Positions 54,482 to 63,914 of a stretch of DNA of 64,000 bases are shown here, in pieces. The DNA comes from DATGKR01 sp035294565 (GTDB lineage Bacteria; Actinomycetota; Acidimicrobiia; Acidimicrobiales; Palsa-688). A program made the translations under genes and the position numbers. Location of the stretch: assembly GCA_035294565.1 (NCBI GenBank), contig DATGKR010000009.1:12396-76395 (forward strand). The letters run 5' to 3'. The notes below the pieces were generated by a model that did not search any database, had not been told where the DNA came from, and saw nothing but the letters and a program-made list of their open reading frames with translations. The first letter of the stretch is position 1, and each line of letters begins with the position of its first letter.

Positions 54482-56500
54482 CTACAGGGTACTACCAATC
54501 TCCGCCGGCGAGAACCACGGTTCTCCAGCCGTTTCCGCCCGGCGGGCCACTATGGAGAGCAGCGCCGGCCCGCAACGGTTCGCCTTCACCGGGCCTATCC
54601 CCGGCACCGCGAGAAGCTCCTCGAGGGTGCGCGGCCGCAGCGATGCCAAGGCGTCGAGGGTGGCGTCGTGGAGCACCAGGTGGGGTGGGACGCCGCTGTG
54701 CCGGGCGGCTTGGGACCTCCAGGCGGCCAGGTCGGCCCGCAGCTCAGGGTCGGTTCGAGGCAGCTTCTCGGCGCGGCGCAGCCCGAGGGGGTCGCCGCTC
54801 CGCATGGCGGCGCGGCGAAGGTCGTGTCGCTGAGCGTCGAAGCGGGGCCTCCAGTCGGCGTCGCCGTCCGACGGCCCGCCGGCGGCCGACAAGACGGCCT
54901 CCAACCAGCGCGACGGCTGCCGGGGAACGGGACGCAGCGCTGTTCCCATGCGCCGCGTCGCCGCCCAGGAGATCGACAGTCTTTCGGAGGCCCGCGACAG
55001 TGCAACGTAAAAAAGTTGACGCTCGTCGACCTCGGCGCAGCGGGCCATCGGCACCAGGCCCTCTTCTGCTCCCACCACCCACACCCACGGCCACTCGAGC
55101 CCCTTCGAGCGGTGGAAGCTGCACAGGGTGACGGCGTCACCGACCGCCGCCACCGAGCGGTCCCCCAGAGCGGCAGGCAGCCAGTCGAGCCACTCCGCCA
55201 CGGTCGCGTCCGGTTCCAGCCCGCAGTAGGCCCGCGCCGCCTCTGCCGTGCTCCCGGCCCCTCGTCCGAGCAGGTTCTCCAGGTCGGCTACGACAGCCCG
55301 CAGCGGCTGGTGGACCCGCTCGGCGAGCGCCGCTCGGGCGGCCTCGGCGGCTGGCGCCGCCGAGGCGTCGTGGCAGGGCACCCCCGCGGCCACCAGGGCG
55401 CCGTGGATCAGCCGCAGCTGGGCGTTGGTGCGCGCCAGGACCGCCATCGACCCCCACCCCAGGCCCTCGGCGCGGGCCCGATGGCATCCCTCCACGACGG
55501 CTCGCGCCTCGTCCGCTTCTGAGGGGTAGCGGCGCACTCGGGGGGGCGTGCCCTGGCGCGACGCTTCGAGACCCGAGCCTGAAGGGCCGAGCACCGCCGC
55601 GGCGGCGGCGACGATCTCGGCGGTCGACCTGTGGTTGCGGTCGAGGTGGATGATCTCGGTCGACGGCCAGCGGCGGGGGAGGTCCGCCAGCAGCGAAGGG
55701 TCGGCACCGTTCCACGCGTAGATCGCCTGGTTGGGGTCGCCGACCACGCAGAGGTCGACGGAGTTGCCCAGCCAGGCGAGGAGCAGCCGGTGCTGGAGGG
55801 GGTTCAGGTCTTGGAACTCGTCCACGTGGATGTGCCGCCAGCGCCACCGCTGGGCGGCGGCGAACTCGGGGTCCCTTTCGATGGCTTCGGCGCAGCGGGC
55901 GAGGATGTCGTCGAAGTCGATCAGCCCGCGTCGGCGTTTCTCGTGTTCGTAGCGTTCGTAGACGGCTGCAAGAGCAGCCGGGTCCACGGTGCGCGGTAGT
56001 CGCCGCCCGCTCGAGTGCAACGCTTCGGGTAGGCGTGGGGGATCGATGCCGCGGGACTTCGCCCACTCGATGTGCCCGGCGACGTCGTGGGCCGACAAGC
56101 CGTCGAGCCCCGGCCGTCCGGCGAGCAAAGGTCCGAGGAGGCGGCCCTTCCGCTCGAGGAGGGCGGGGGGCCGCTGGCGGCGGTCCGCCCACCAGCGTTG
56201 CAGCTGGGCGGCTGCGTGCGAGTGGAAAGTGCCCGCCGCCACTCGCTCCCGCAGGCCGAGCGCCGCCAAGCGCTCCTGGAGCTCGCCGGCGGCTTTGCGG
56301 GTGAAGGTGAGGGCGAGCGTGTGGCGGGCGTCTGAGGACCCGGTTAGGCAGCGGTACGCGATGCGCCTGGTGAGCACCCGGGTCTTGCCGGCCCCGGCGC
56401 ACGCGATGATGCAAAGTGGGGCCGCCTCCGAGGTGACGGCGGCGGCCTGGGCGGGCGTCAACCCGGAGAGGAGATCCTCGCCTGGTGCCTTTTCGGTCAC
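54482..56500 (-). CDS. UvrD2-like superfamily 1 DNA helicase with HRDC domain
   Basis: 672 residues from GTG 56500. Motif I ACAGAGKTRV, Ia LTFTRKAAGEL, II IHVDEFQDLN, III VVGDPNQAIYAWNGA, IV LDRNHRST, V VTLCSFHRSKGLEWPWVW, VI YVALSRASERL. The C-terminal 80 residues are an HRDC domain ending in LLAVPGIGPVKANRCG, as in mycobacterial UvrD2. A 3'-5' helicase in repair. TATCTT at 56513-56508 lies seven bases before the GTG. Confidence 0.93.
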   Translation of the reverse strand: MTEKAPGEDLLSGLTPAQAAAVTSEAAPLCIIACAGAGKTRVLTRRIAYRCLTGSSDARHTLALTFTRKAAGELQERLAALGLRERVAAGTFHSHAAAQLQRWWADRRQRPPALLERKGRLLGPLLAGRPGLDGLSAHDVAGHIEWAKSRGIDPPRLPEALHSSGRRLPRTVDPAALAAVYERYEHEKRRRGLIDFDDILARCAEAIERDPEFAAAQRWRWRHIHVDEFQDLNPLQHRLLLAWLGNSVDLCVVGDPNQAIYAWNGADPSLLADLPRRWPSTEIIHLDRNHRSTAEIVAAAAAVLGPSGSGLEASRQGTPPRVRRYPSEADEARAVVEGCHRARAEGLGWGSMAVLARTNAQLRLIHGALVAAGVPCHDASAAPAAEAARAALAERVHQPLRAVVADLENLLGRGAGSTAEAARAYCGLEPDATVAEWLDWLPAALGDRSVAAVGDAVTLCSFHRSKGLEWPWVWVVGAEEGLVPMARCAEVDERQLFYVALSRASERLSISWAATRRMGTALRPVPRQPSRWLEAVLSAAGGPSDGDADWRPRFDAQRHDLRRAAMRSGDPLGLRRAEKLPRTDPELRADLAAWRSQAARHSGVPPHLVLHDATLDALASLRPRTLEELLAVPGIGPVKANRCGPALLSIVARRAETAGEPWFSPAEIGSTL

Positions 56501-56507
56501 CCACCCG

Positions 56508-56513
56508 AAGATA
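56508..56513 (-). promoter_or_regulatory. -10 hexamer for the helicase gene
   Basis: TATCTT on the minus strand, seven bases before GTG 56500. Confidence 0.5.
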
Positions 56514-56690
56514 CGTTCGGCATGGGACGGGCTGTTGGATGCTCGAGAACCCGGTTGCGCGCCTGGCGGACGGTCCCCCCGAACCGCCCCGGCCGGCGCG
56601 CCAACCGGGTCCTTTCGAGGTCAGGAGCATGCCTCCCGACGCGGCGGAAGTCAAGGGTCGACACATCGCCTGAAAGGCGCCGCCCGAAAG

Positions 56691-56696
56691 TACCCT
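56691..56696 (+). promoter_or_regulatory. -10 hexamer for the PH-domain gene
   Basis: TACCCT, nine bases before ATG 56706; favours ATG 56706 over GTG 56700. Confidence 0.5.
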
Positions 56697-56705
56697 TGCG
56701 TGTCG

Positions 56706-57308
56706 ATGCGCCGCCGCCGGTTCCTCAGGGATGGTGAGGAGGTGGTCGTCGAAGTCAGACCCCACTGGTGGTACCTGGCCGGCCCGGTCGCCGTGCTGGT
56801 GGCCGTGATCGCCGGTTCGATATACGGGTGGCTGCGGTCCATGCCCTCCTACGCCGCCTGGGCGGCGGTCGCCGCCCTAGGGGTGAGCGCCCTGTGGCTG
56901 CTGGTCCGCTACGCGAGCTGGGCCAACACCCGCCTCATCGTCACCAACTCGAGGGTGATCGAACGCAAAGGGGTCTGGGGGAGAAGGGGACGGGAGATAC
57001 CAGTGTCGGCGGTCACCAACATCGAGTACCGCCAGAGCCTGTTCGAGCGGTTGGTCGGCACCGGTGACGTGGTGCTCGAATCAGCGGGGCGCGACGGCCA
57101 GGAGGTGTTCTCGGATGTGCCCCACCCCGCGGCGGTGCACAACGACATCTGGGAGCAGGCGGAGGCCTGGCGGCGTGGCTTGGCCTCCCCGGCCCGGACC
57201 GCGTCGATCCCCGAGCAGATCGACCAGCTCGACCAGCTGCGCCGGAGGGGTGTGATAACCGAAGCCGAGTTCCAGGCGAAGAAGTCCCAGCTGCTCGACC
57301 GCCTGTGA
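56706..57308 (+). CDS. Membrane protein with bacterial PH domain and SHOCT tail
   Basis: 200 residues. Two hydrophobic segments (about 24-42 and 50-67) are followed by a bPH2 (YdbS-like) domain with TNSRVIERKGVWGRRGREIPV and FERLVGTGDVVLES, and a C-terminal SHOCT motif (SIPEQIDQLDQLRRRGVITEAEF, spanning about 165-188). Function unknown; such proteins often act in membrane assembly or stress. Stop overlaps the next gene (GTGA). Confidence 0.85.
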   Translation: MRRRRFLRDGEEVVVEVRPHWWYLAGPVAVLVAVIAGSIYGWLRSMPSYAAWAAVAALGVSALWLLVRYASWANTRLIVTNSRVIERKGVWGRRGREIPVSAVTNIEYRQSLFERLVGTGDVVLESAGRDGQEVFSDVPHPAAVHNDIWEQAEAWRRGLASPARTASIPEQIDQLDQLRRRGVITEAEFQAKKSQLLDRL

Positions 57309-58033
57309 CCGGCGGCCCCCGGGTGCGCGGCGGCTTGGTCAGCCTGGTCCCCTCGATAACGGAGACCCTCCTCGCCTGGGGGGTGCGGCCAGCCGCCGCC
57401 ACCCGCTTCTGCGACGCCCCGGGCGTCCCAGCCGTGGGGGGGACGAAGAACCCTGACATCGAGGCGATCGTCGCCATCGCCCCCGGGGTCGTTCTGATGG
57501 ACAAGGAGGAGAACAGGCTGGAGGACGCCTCTAGGCTCGAGGAGGCGGGTCTCGAGGTGGTGGCAACCCACGTCCGGTCCCTGGAGGACGTCGGGCCGGC
57601 GCTGGAGCTGATAGCCGCCGCAGCCGGCCGCGCCGCAGCGCCGCAAGACCTTCCGGGACCGGCCGGGGCCGAGGGAGGGCCACCAGCGTTGAGGGTGTGG
57701 GTGCCCATCTGGCGCCGGCCGTGGATGACCGTCGGAGCCCGGACCTACGGATCGTCGCTCCTCGCGGCCGCCGGCTTCGACAACGTCGCCCGCCAGCTGG
57801 CCGACCCGTACCCCCTCCTCGAGCCCTCCGCGGCCCGGGACCTACAGCCGGACCTGGTCCTCGCCCCTTCCGAGCCGTACCCCTTCGGCGAGCGTCACCG
57901 CCCAGAGCTGGAGACCGTCGCGCCCGTCGTGTTGGTCGACGGGCGGGACCTGTTCTGGTGGGGGAGCCGGACACCGGCCGCGCTCGGCCGGCTCAGGGAC
58001 CTGGCGCGCCGGCTCGCCGGCGCGCAAGGATGA
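57305..58033 (+). CDS. BtuF-like metal/cobalamin-receptor fold protein without signal peptide
   Basis: 242 residues, GTG 57305. LVSLVPSITETLLAWG and GGTKNPDIEAIVAIAPGVVL match the helical-backbone metal receptor superfamily (vitamin B12-binding BtuF). A normal BtuF is exported, but here the N-terminus (MTGGPRVRGG) has no signal sequence, and no BtuCD genes are near. The ligand may be cytoplasmic, or the fold is used for another role. Operon with the PH-domain gene and, probably, the CoA transferase gene. Confidence 0.8.
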   Translation: MTGGPRVRGGLVSLVPSITETLLAWGVRPAAATRFCDAPGVPAVGGTKNPDIEAIVAIAPGVVLMDKEENRLEDASRLEEAGLEVVATHVRSLEDVGPALELIAAAAGRAAAPQDLPGPAGAEGGPPALRVWVPIWRRPWMTVGARTYGSSLLAAAGFDNVARQLADPYPLLEPSAARDLQPDLVLAPSEPYPFGERHRPELETVAPVVLVDGRDLFWWGSRTPAALGRLRDLARRLAGAQG

Positions 58034-58036
58034 GCC

Positions 58037-59185
58037 ATGGCCGGACCGCTGGCAGGGTGCAGGGTGGTGGAGTTGGCTGGGATCGGGCCGGGACCCTTCG
58101 CCGGGATGATGCTCTCCGACATGGGAGCGGAAGTCGTGAGGGTCGACCGGGCGGAGGCCGTGCGCGAAGGGGCCCCTCCCCCCGTGCACGACGTGCTGGG
58201 CAGGGGGCGGCGCTCGGTGGCGGTCGACCTGAAGACACCGGAGGGCCGCGAAGTCGTGCTGCGCCTCGCCGAGCGCGCCGACGCGCTGATAGAGGGCTTC
58301 CGCCCCGGGGTCACAGAGCGGCTCGGCGTCGGCCCCGACGACTGCCTGTCCAGGAACCCGCGGCTCGTCTACGGGCGGATGACCGGATGGGGCCAGACCG
58401 GGCCGTACGCTAAAGCCGCCGGCCACGACATCAACTACATAGCCCTGTCGGGCACGTTGGAGATGATCGGCCGCAAGGACCAGGCGCCCGTCCCGCCGCT
58501 GAACCTGGTCGGCGACTTCGGCGGCGGGGGGATGCTGCTGGCGTTCGGGGTGGTGTGCGCCATGCTGGAATCCGCCCGCTCCGGCAAAGGGCAGGTCGTC
58601 GACGCGGCGATGGTAGACGGCGCCGCCCTGCTCGCGGCGATGATGCACGGGATGCGGGCGAGCGGCATGTGGAGGCCCGAGCGCGGCACCAACCTGCTCG
58701 ACACCGGAGCGTGGTTCTACGACGCCTACGAAACGGCAGACGGCAAGTACATTTCCATCGGCTCGATCGAGCCACAGTTCCTGGCCGAACTGGTCCGCAT
58801 CACCGGCCTCGACGCCGAGGGGCCGCTGCCGCACCAGATGGACCGCGACGCCTGGCCGGCCATGAAACGACGCGTCGGCGATCTCATCAAGACCAAGACC
58901 CGAGACGAGTGGTGCGAGCTGCTGGAGGCGACCGACGCGTGCTTCGCGCCGGTCCTCTCCCCGGAGGAGGCCGCCGCCCATCCGCACAACGTCGAGCGGG
59001 GCACCTTCACCGAGCGCGACGGGGTCGTCCAGCCCGCGCCGGCGCCACGCTTCAGCCGCACACCGGCCGAGATCGCCGGCTCGCCGGCTCGCCCCGGTGA
59101 GCACACCGACTCCGTGCTCGCCGAGTGGGGGTTCGCCGCCTCGGAGGTCGCCAAGCTGAGGGAGGCGGGAGCTATTCGAGGTTGA
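58037..59185 (+). CDS. CaiB/BaiF family CoA transferase (alpha-methylacyl-CoA racemase-like)
   Basis: 382 residues, AAGGA six bases before ATG 58037. VVELAGIGPGPFAGMMLSDMGAEV, the Asp in VVDAAMVDGA and the GHDINYIALSGTLEMIG stretch are characteristic of the racemase (AMACR/Mcr) branch; the HDINY His and the Asp would be the catalytic pair. It inverts 2-methylacyl-CoA for beta-oxidation of branched fatty acids or sterols. Confidence 0.92.
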   Translation: MAGPLAGCRVVELAGIGPGPFAGMMLSDMGAEVVRVDRAEAVREGAPPPVHDVLGRGRRSVAVDLKTPEGREVVLRLAERADALIEGFRPGVTERLGVGPDDCLSRNPRLVYGRMTGWGQTGPYAKAAGHDINYIALSGTLEMIGRKDQAPVPPLNLVGDFGGGGMLLAFGVVCAMLESARSGKGQVVDAAMVDGAALLAAMMHGMRASGMWRPERGTNLLDTGAWFYDAYETADGKYISIGSIEPQFLAELVRITGLDAEGPLPHQMDRDAWPAMKRRVGDLIKTKTRDEWCELLEATDACFAPVLSPEEAAAHPHNVERGTFTERDGVVQPAPAPRFSRTPAEIAGSPARPGEHTDSVLAEWGFAASEVAKLREAGAIRG

Positions 59186-59411
59186 CGACCGGGCAGGTCA
59201 ACGTCCGGGTTATCCCCTCGATCATCTGCAGCCTGCTCACGATCATCCTCCCGAGCTCGTCCACGTCGGACGCCTCGGCCCGGACGATGACATCGTAGGG
59301 TCCGGTCACGTCGTCGGCGGCAACCACACCGGGGATCCCCCGGACCTGCGCAGCGACCGACGCCGCTTTGCCGACCTCTGTCTGGATCAGGACGTACGCG
59401 TTCACTGCCAC
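59172..59411 (-). CDS. Stand-alone RAM (Lrp/AsnC ligand-binding) domain protein
   Basis: 79 residues, GTG 59411, with GGAGAGAG upstream. VNAYVLIQTEVGKAASVAAQ and VTGPYDVIVRAEASDVDELG are typical of the RAM fold, but there is no HTH. Such short proteins bind amino acids and may act as modulators. Last 14 bases overlap antisense to the CoA transferase end; pckG lies upstream on the same strand. Confidence 0.88.
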   Translation of the reverse strand: MAVNAYVLIQTEVGKAASVAAQVRGIPGVVAADDVTGPYDVIVRAEASDVDELGRMIVSRLQMIEGITRTLTCPVVNLE

Positions 59412-59460
59412 GGCGGCTCTCTCCTCTCGGGAACGGCCCGCCCCGAGATGGTACGTCCTT

Positions 59461-61263
59461 TTACCCGAGCCTCTTCTCCAGCTCGGCGAGCTGGTCGAGA
59501 AGCTCGGAGGGCATGCGCTCGCCGAGGCTGTCGTAGTAGTCCCTGATCGACGCCACGTCCCTCCTCCAACCGTCGACGTCGACGGAGAGCAGCTCCCTCA
59601 TCGCCGAGGGCGAGATTTCGAGGCCGTCGGTGGAGATGGCACCCTCGGCGGGCAAGAGCCCGATCGGCGTCTCGACGGCCTCGCCCCTGCCGCCGCAGCG
59701 TTCGAACACCCACTCGAGGACCCGGCTGTTGTCGCCGAAACCCGGCCAGAGGAACCGTCCTTCGGCGTCCTTTCGGAACCAGTTGACGTAGAACATCCTG
59801 GGCAGCTTGTCCGGGTCGGCGCCGGCCCCCACCTTCAGCCAGTGGGAGAAGTAGTCGGCCATGTTGTAGCCGCAGAAGGGCAGCATGGCGAACGGGTCGT
59901 GGCGCAGCTTGCCGACCGCGCCCGTAGCGGCCGCTGTCGTCTCCGACGCCATCGTGGATCCCAGGAACACCCCGTGGCGCCAGTCGAACGCCTCGGTGAC
60001 GAGCGGCACGACGCTCGAGCGGCGCCCACCGAACAGGATCGCCGAGATCGGCACTCCTCGGGGATCCTCCCACTCGGGGGCGATCGCCGGGTCCTGGGAG
60101 GCGGGTGCGGTGAAACGGGCGTTGGGGTGGGCGGCCGTCGTCCCCTTCTCGGGCGTCCAGTCCTCGCCTTTCCAGTCCGTGAGGTGCGCCGGCGGCTCGT
60201 CGGTCATCCCCTCCCACCACACGTCGCCGTCGTCGGTCAGCGCCGTGTTGGTGAAGATGCAGTTGCCGGAGAGGGTGAGCATGGCGTTGAGGTTCGTCTT
60301 GTTGTTGGTGCCGGGGGCGACGCCGAAGAAGCCGTACTCGGGGTTGATCGCCCAGAGCCGGCCGTCGGCTCCGAACTTCATCCAGCAGATGTCGTCCCCG
60401 ACCGTCTCCACCTTCCAGCCGGGCAGGGTCGGGATGAGCATCGCCAAGTTGGTCTTGCCGCACGCCGAGGGGAAGGCTCCCGTGATGTAGCGGACCTCAC
60501 CGGCAGGGGAGGTCAACTTGAGGATCAGCATGTGCTCGGCGAGCCACCCGCCGTCGCGGGCCATCACCGACGCGATCCGCAAGGCGAAGCACTTCTTGCC
60601 CAGCAGCGCGTTGCCGCCGTAGCCCGACCCGTAGGACCAGATCTCCCTGGTCTCGGGGAAGTGGACTATGTACTTGTTGTCGGGGTCGCACGGCCAGGGC
60701 ACGTCCTTCTCGCCGGGTTCGAGCGGGGCGCCGACCGAGTGGACGCAGGGGACGAAGTCGCCGTCCGCGCCGAGCACGTCCAGCGCTCCGTTCCCCATCC
60801 TCGTCATGATCCGCATGCTCGCAGCGACGTAGGCGGAGTCCGTCAGCTGAACCCCGATGTGCGCGATCGGCGATCCGAGGGGACCCATCGAGAAGGGCAC
60901 CACGTACATGGTGCGCCCGCGCATGCAGCCGCTGAACAGACCCGTCAGGTGGCTCTTCATCTCCCGCGGGTCCCGCCAATTGTTGGTGGGCCCGGCGTCG
61001 ATCTCCCGCTCGGAGCAGATGAAGGTCCTGCCCTCGACCCGGGCTACGTCCGCCGGGTCGGAGTGGGCCCAGTAGCTGTTGGGCCTCTTGGCCTCAGACA
61101 GCTTCCGGAACGTCCCGGCCTCCACTAGGGCCGTGCAGAGCTGGTCGTACTCTTCTGCGCTGCCGTCGCACCACAGCACCCTCTCGGGGGTGGTGATCCG
61201 GGCCCACTCGTCGACCCACTCGACGAGCCGCTTGTTCTCACTCAAAGGCTGGGACGAGGTCAC
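59461..61263 (-). CDS. pckG: Phosphoenolpyruvate carboxykinase (GTP)
   Basis: 600 residues from GTG 61263, with AAAGGAG six bases upstream. Makes PEP from oxaloacetate. [13 protein letters not shown] is the GTP-type P-loop with the reactive Cys; [17 protein letters not shown] and [19 protein letters not shown] are substrate-site segments. Divergent from thiL, 60 bp apart. Confidence 0.97.
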   Translation of the reverse strand: MTSSQPLSENKRLVEWVDEWARITTPERVLWCDGSAEEYDQLCTALVEAGTFRKLSEAKRPNSYWAHSDPADVARVEGRTFICSEREIDAGPTNNWRDPREMKSHLTGLFSGCMRGRTMYVVPFSMGPLGSPIAHIGVQLTDSAYVAASMRIMTRMGNGALDVLGADGDFVPCVHSVGAPLEPGEKDVPWPCDPDNKYIVHFPETREIWSYGSGYGGNALLGKKCFALRIASVMARDGGWLAEHMLILKLTSPAGEVRYITGAFPSACGKTNLAMLIPTLPGWKVETVGDDICWMKFGADGRLWAINPEYGFFGVAPGTNNKTNLNAMLTLSGNCIFTNTALTDDGDVWWEGMTDEPPAHLTDWKGEDWTPEKGTTAAHPNARFTAPASQDPAIAPEWEDPRGVPISAILFGGRRSSVVPLVTEAFDWRHGVFLGSTMASETTAAATGAVGKLRHDPFAMLPFCGYNMADYFSHWLKVGAGADPDKLPRMFYVNWFRKDAEGRFLWPGFGDNSRVLEWVFERCGGRGEAVETPIGLLPAEGAISTDGLEISPSAMRELLSVDVDGWRRDVASIRDYYDSLGERMPSELLDQLAELEKRLG

Positions 61264-61323
61264 GGGGTTCTCCTTTGATGCCTACCATCCCCCCAATGCC
61301 GAGGTTACTGGACTAGTTCCGCG

Positions 61324-62385
61324 ATGGGCGAGTTCGAGCTGATAGAAGCCATCGAGGGGCTCCTGCCGGGCCCGCCGGCGGGCGAGCTGTGGCTCGGCGA
61401 CGACGCCGCCGCCGTGGCCGTCCCCGCCGGCCCGGGCTGGCTTCTGCTGGCCGCCGACACGGTGGTGGCCGGCGTCCACGCCGACCTGCGGCTGACGTCG
61501 CTGGGTGACCTGGGCTGGAAGGCGGTGGCCGCTTCGGTCAGCGACATCGCGGCCATGGGGGGGGATCCGCACCGCTGCCTGGTCACCATCGCCGCGCCCG
61601 AAGGTTGTGACATCCCGGCGTTGTACGAGGGGGTGGCCGCGGCGGCAGCCGAGCTGGGGTGTCCCGTCGTGGGGGGAGATCTGAGCAGGGCTCCGGAGCT
61701 CGTCGTGACCGTCGCTGTCACCGGCTGGTGCGACGGGACGCCTGTGCCCCGCAGCGGAGCGGCGCCCGGCGACGTCATCTGGTGCTGCGGGCAGCTGGGG
61801 GCGGCCGCGGCCGGCCTGCGACTGTTGCGGTCCGGGCTCGCCTTCGCCGGCGGACCGGCCTCGGGCTCTGCTGGGGCTTGGACTGGTGCCTCCGGCTCTG
61901 CTGGGGGTGGGGCTGGTGTCTCCGGCTCTGCTGGGGCTTGGACTGGTGGCTCTGGCTCTGCTGGGGGTGGGGCTGGTGTCTCCGGTTCTGCTGAGGGTCG
62001 GACTGGTGCTGCGGCGGCCGTGCGGGCGCACGCCCGGCCGATCCCTCGCTTGGCCGAAGGTGCGGCGGCCAGGGCGGCCGGAGCAACGGCGATGATCGAC
62101 GTGTCGGACGGCTTGTCCGCCGACCTGGACCACGTGGCGACCCGGTCCGGCGTGGGGATCCGGCTCGATGACCTCCCGGTCCACTCCGAGGCGACCCTGG
62201 AGGAGGCTCTGGGCGGCGGCGAGGACTTCGCCCTGGTGTTCTGCGCACCGCCGTCGGCACCCGTCGAATCCGCATTCCACGGGTTGGATACCCCGGTTCG
62301 GATAGGGCGATGCACAGACGATCCCGCCGAGCGGACCCTCCGGGGAGAGCCGCTGGCGCGTATCGGCTGGGAGCACCGTTGGTGA
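61324..62385 (+). CDS. thiL: Thiamine-monophosphate kinase with internal repeat insert
   Basis: 353 residues, ATG 61324. Last step of TPP synthesis. PurM-like motifs: WLGDDAAAV, VSDIAAMGG, VVGGDLSRAP, IDVSDGLSADLDHV. Between the N-terminal and C-terminal halves, residues about 181-230 are five 10-residue GSAG...TG repeats, absent from normal ThiL; the protein is still complete either side. Overlaps thiD by GTGA. Confidence 0.92.
   Translation: MGEFELIEAIEGLLPGPPAGELWLGDDAAAVAVPAGPGWLLLAADTVVAGVHADLRLTSLGDLGWKAVAASVSDIAAMGGDPHRCLVTIAAPEGCDIPALYEGVAAAAAELGCPVVGGDLSRAPELVVTVAVTGWCDGTPVPRSGAAPGDVIWCCGQLGAAAAGLRLLRSGLAFAGGPASGSAGAWTGASGSAGGGAGVSGSAGAWTGGSGSAGGGAGVSGSAEGRTGAAAAVRAHARPIPRLAEGAAARAAGATAMIDVSDGLSADLDHVATRSGVGIRLDDLPVHSEATLEEALGGGEDFALVFCAPPSAPVESAFHGLDTPVRIGRCTDDPAERTLRGEPLARIGWEHRW
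61864..62013 (+). repeat. 30-nt tandem repeat (five units) inside thiL
   Basis: Units start at 61864, 61894, 61924, 61954 and 61984, each beginning GGCTCTGCTG(G). Types alternate A-B-A-B, with units 2 and 4 identical, so the array grew as 60-nt doublets. Encodes 10-residue Gly/Ser/Ala units and keeps frame. Confidence 0.9.
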
Positions 62386-63137
62386 TCGTGCTGACCGTCG
62401 CCGGCAGCGACCCCACGGGCCGCGCCGGGATTGCCGCCGACCTCAGGGCCTTCGCCGCCTTCGGCGTGCACGGCGCCGCCGCGGTCGCGGCCGTGACCGT
62501 CCAGGACGACACGGGGGTGTCCGCCACCCACCTCGTGCCTCCTCCCGTCGTCGCAGCCCAGATCGAAGCTGCCGCGTCGACCGGGCACATAGCGGCGACC
62601 AAGACGGGGGCGCTCGGCGGCGCCGGGGCAGTCGCGGCCGTCGCCAGCGCCTTCGACGCCGGTCTCCTCGGGCCGCTCGTGGTCGACCCTGTGACCTCGG
62701 CGTCCGGCGGGGGCCGCCTGGTCGACCAGCCCGGCGAAGCGGCGCTCGTCTCCGAACTGCTGCCGCGGGCCGCGCTCGTCACCCCCAACCTGCCCGAGGC
62801 GGCGGCGCTCCTCGGCCGCCCGGTCGAGACCAGGGAGGAGATGCCCGCAGCCGCGGCGGCGGTCGCCGAGATGGGGGCGGCGGCGGTGCTCCTGAAAGGC
62901 GGCCACCTCGGCGGTCGAGACAGCCCCGACCTGCTCTGGCTCGGCGGCTCGGCCCTCTGGCTCGAGGCTCCGAGGGTCGAGGGTCCTGGCGTCAGGGGCA
63001 CCGGCTGTGCCCTGTCGGCCGCCATCGCCGCCGGGCTCGCCGGCGGAGTCCCGCTAGAGGGGGCCTGCCGGGCGGCGAAGGCCTACGTCGGCGGTCTGAT
63101 CTCCCGTTCCGGTTCTGCCGCCTATTTCCTCAAGTAG
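62382..63137 (+). CDS. thiD: Hydroxymethylpyrimidine/phosphomethylpyrimidine kinase
   Basis: 251 residues from GTG 62382, overlapping the thiL stop. LTVAGSDPTGRAGIAADLRAF is the HMP kinase substrate site; TPNLPEAAALLG and GVRGTGCALSAAIAAGLA (anion hole with catalytic-type residues) follow. The usual GTGCTLSAA has Ala in place of Thr. Makes HMP-PP for thiamine; co-transcribed with thiL. Confidence 0.93.
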   Translation: MIVLTVAGSDPTGRAGIAADLRAFAAFGVHGAAAVAAVTVQDDTGVSATHLVPPPVVAAQIEAAASTGHIAATKTGALGGAGAVAAVASAFDAGLLGPLVVDPVTSASGGGRLVDQPGEAALVSELLPRAALVTPNLPEAAALLGRPVETREEMPAAAAAVAEMGAAAVLLKGGHLGGRDSPDLLWLGGSALWLEAPRVEGPGVRGTGCALSAAIAAGLAGGVPLEGACRAAKAYVGGLISRSGSAAYFLK

Positions 63138-63143
63138 CCGGCG

Positions 63144-63914
63144 ATGCGCGCCGAGTCAGACATCATGCCCGTCTCTCCCCTAAGCGCAGGTGAGCCCGGA
63201 GCCGGAGCGAACCGTTCATCCGCCAGCTCACCCGGCCAGGGTTTCGCCGATGTCCTCCTCCTCGGGGCCCTGGCGTGCCAGACGCCGGTGGCAGTGCTGT
63301 CGGTCCCGCAGCCGGGCGGCGGCTGGAGCACCCTGTCCTACGGCTTCGAGCACCGCAGCGGCCTCAACGACGGCACCCTCTACGAGGCGATCGCCGCCCA
63401 CCCGGGCCCCGTCGAGTTCACCGACATGGTGACCAGCCTGCCGAGGAGCCCGCTGGTGCAGACTCCCCACGCCATGCGCTGGGCGTACGGCATGGCCATC
63501 CAGGACCCCGATGGCGGCATCGTCGGAGTCGTGGCGGTCATGGACCGCTGGCTCCGCCAGCTCACCAAGCGCGAACAGAGGGCGCTGCTCGCCATGGCCC
63601 GTCAGTTGTCGGCGATGCTCGGCCAGCTGCGCCGGCCGGTGGAGCGCAGCGACTCGGTGCCCGCCATCCGGCCGATCGCCCCGCCATCCGCCGGCCGGGT
63701 GCAGCGGGCGGGTTCGAGGGGCTCGGCAGCTGCCGAGGCTCCCCAGCTGTTGCGCAGCCACGAGGTGGCGACCATCTTCGACGTGACCGAGCGCACGGTG
63801 ATCAACTGGGCAGCCGCCGGCAAGCTGCCCAGCCTTCGCACCATAGGAGGACACCTCCGCTTCCGCCGCGACGACGTCATGCGACTGCTGTCGGGCTCGG
63901 AGGAGCTCGGCTAG
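63144..63914 (+). CDS. GAF-like domain protein with C-terminal BldC/MerR-type HTH
   Basis: 256 residues. Residues about 30-160 form a GAF-like sensor (VLLLGALACQTPVAVLSVP, GGIVGVVAVMDRWLRQL). A flexible linker leads to a 50-residue helix-turn-helix (about 203-252), LLRSHEVATIFDVTERTVINW and LPSLRTIGGHLRFRRDDVM, close to the BldC/excisionase class. Start is uncertain: ATG 63165 is an alternative to 63144. Its targets and ligand are unknown; it follows thiD by six bases, so it could be co-transcribed. Confidence 0.85.
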   Translation: MRAESDIMPVSPLSAGEPGAGANRSSASSPGQGFADVLLLGALACQTPVAVLSVPQPGGGWSTLSYGFEHRSGLNDGTLYEAIAAHPGPVEFTDMVTSLPRSPLVQTPHAMRWAYGMAIQDPDGGIVGVVAVMDRWLRQLTKREQRALLAMARQLSAMLGQLRRPVERSDSVPAIRPIAPPSAGRVQRAGSRGSAAAEAPQLLRSHEVATIFDVTERTVINWAAAGKLPSLRTIGGHLRFRRDDVMRLLSGSEELG

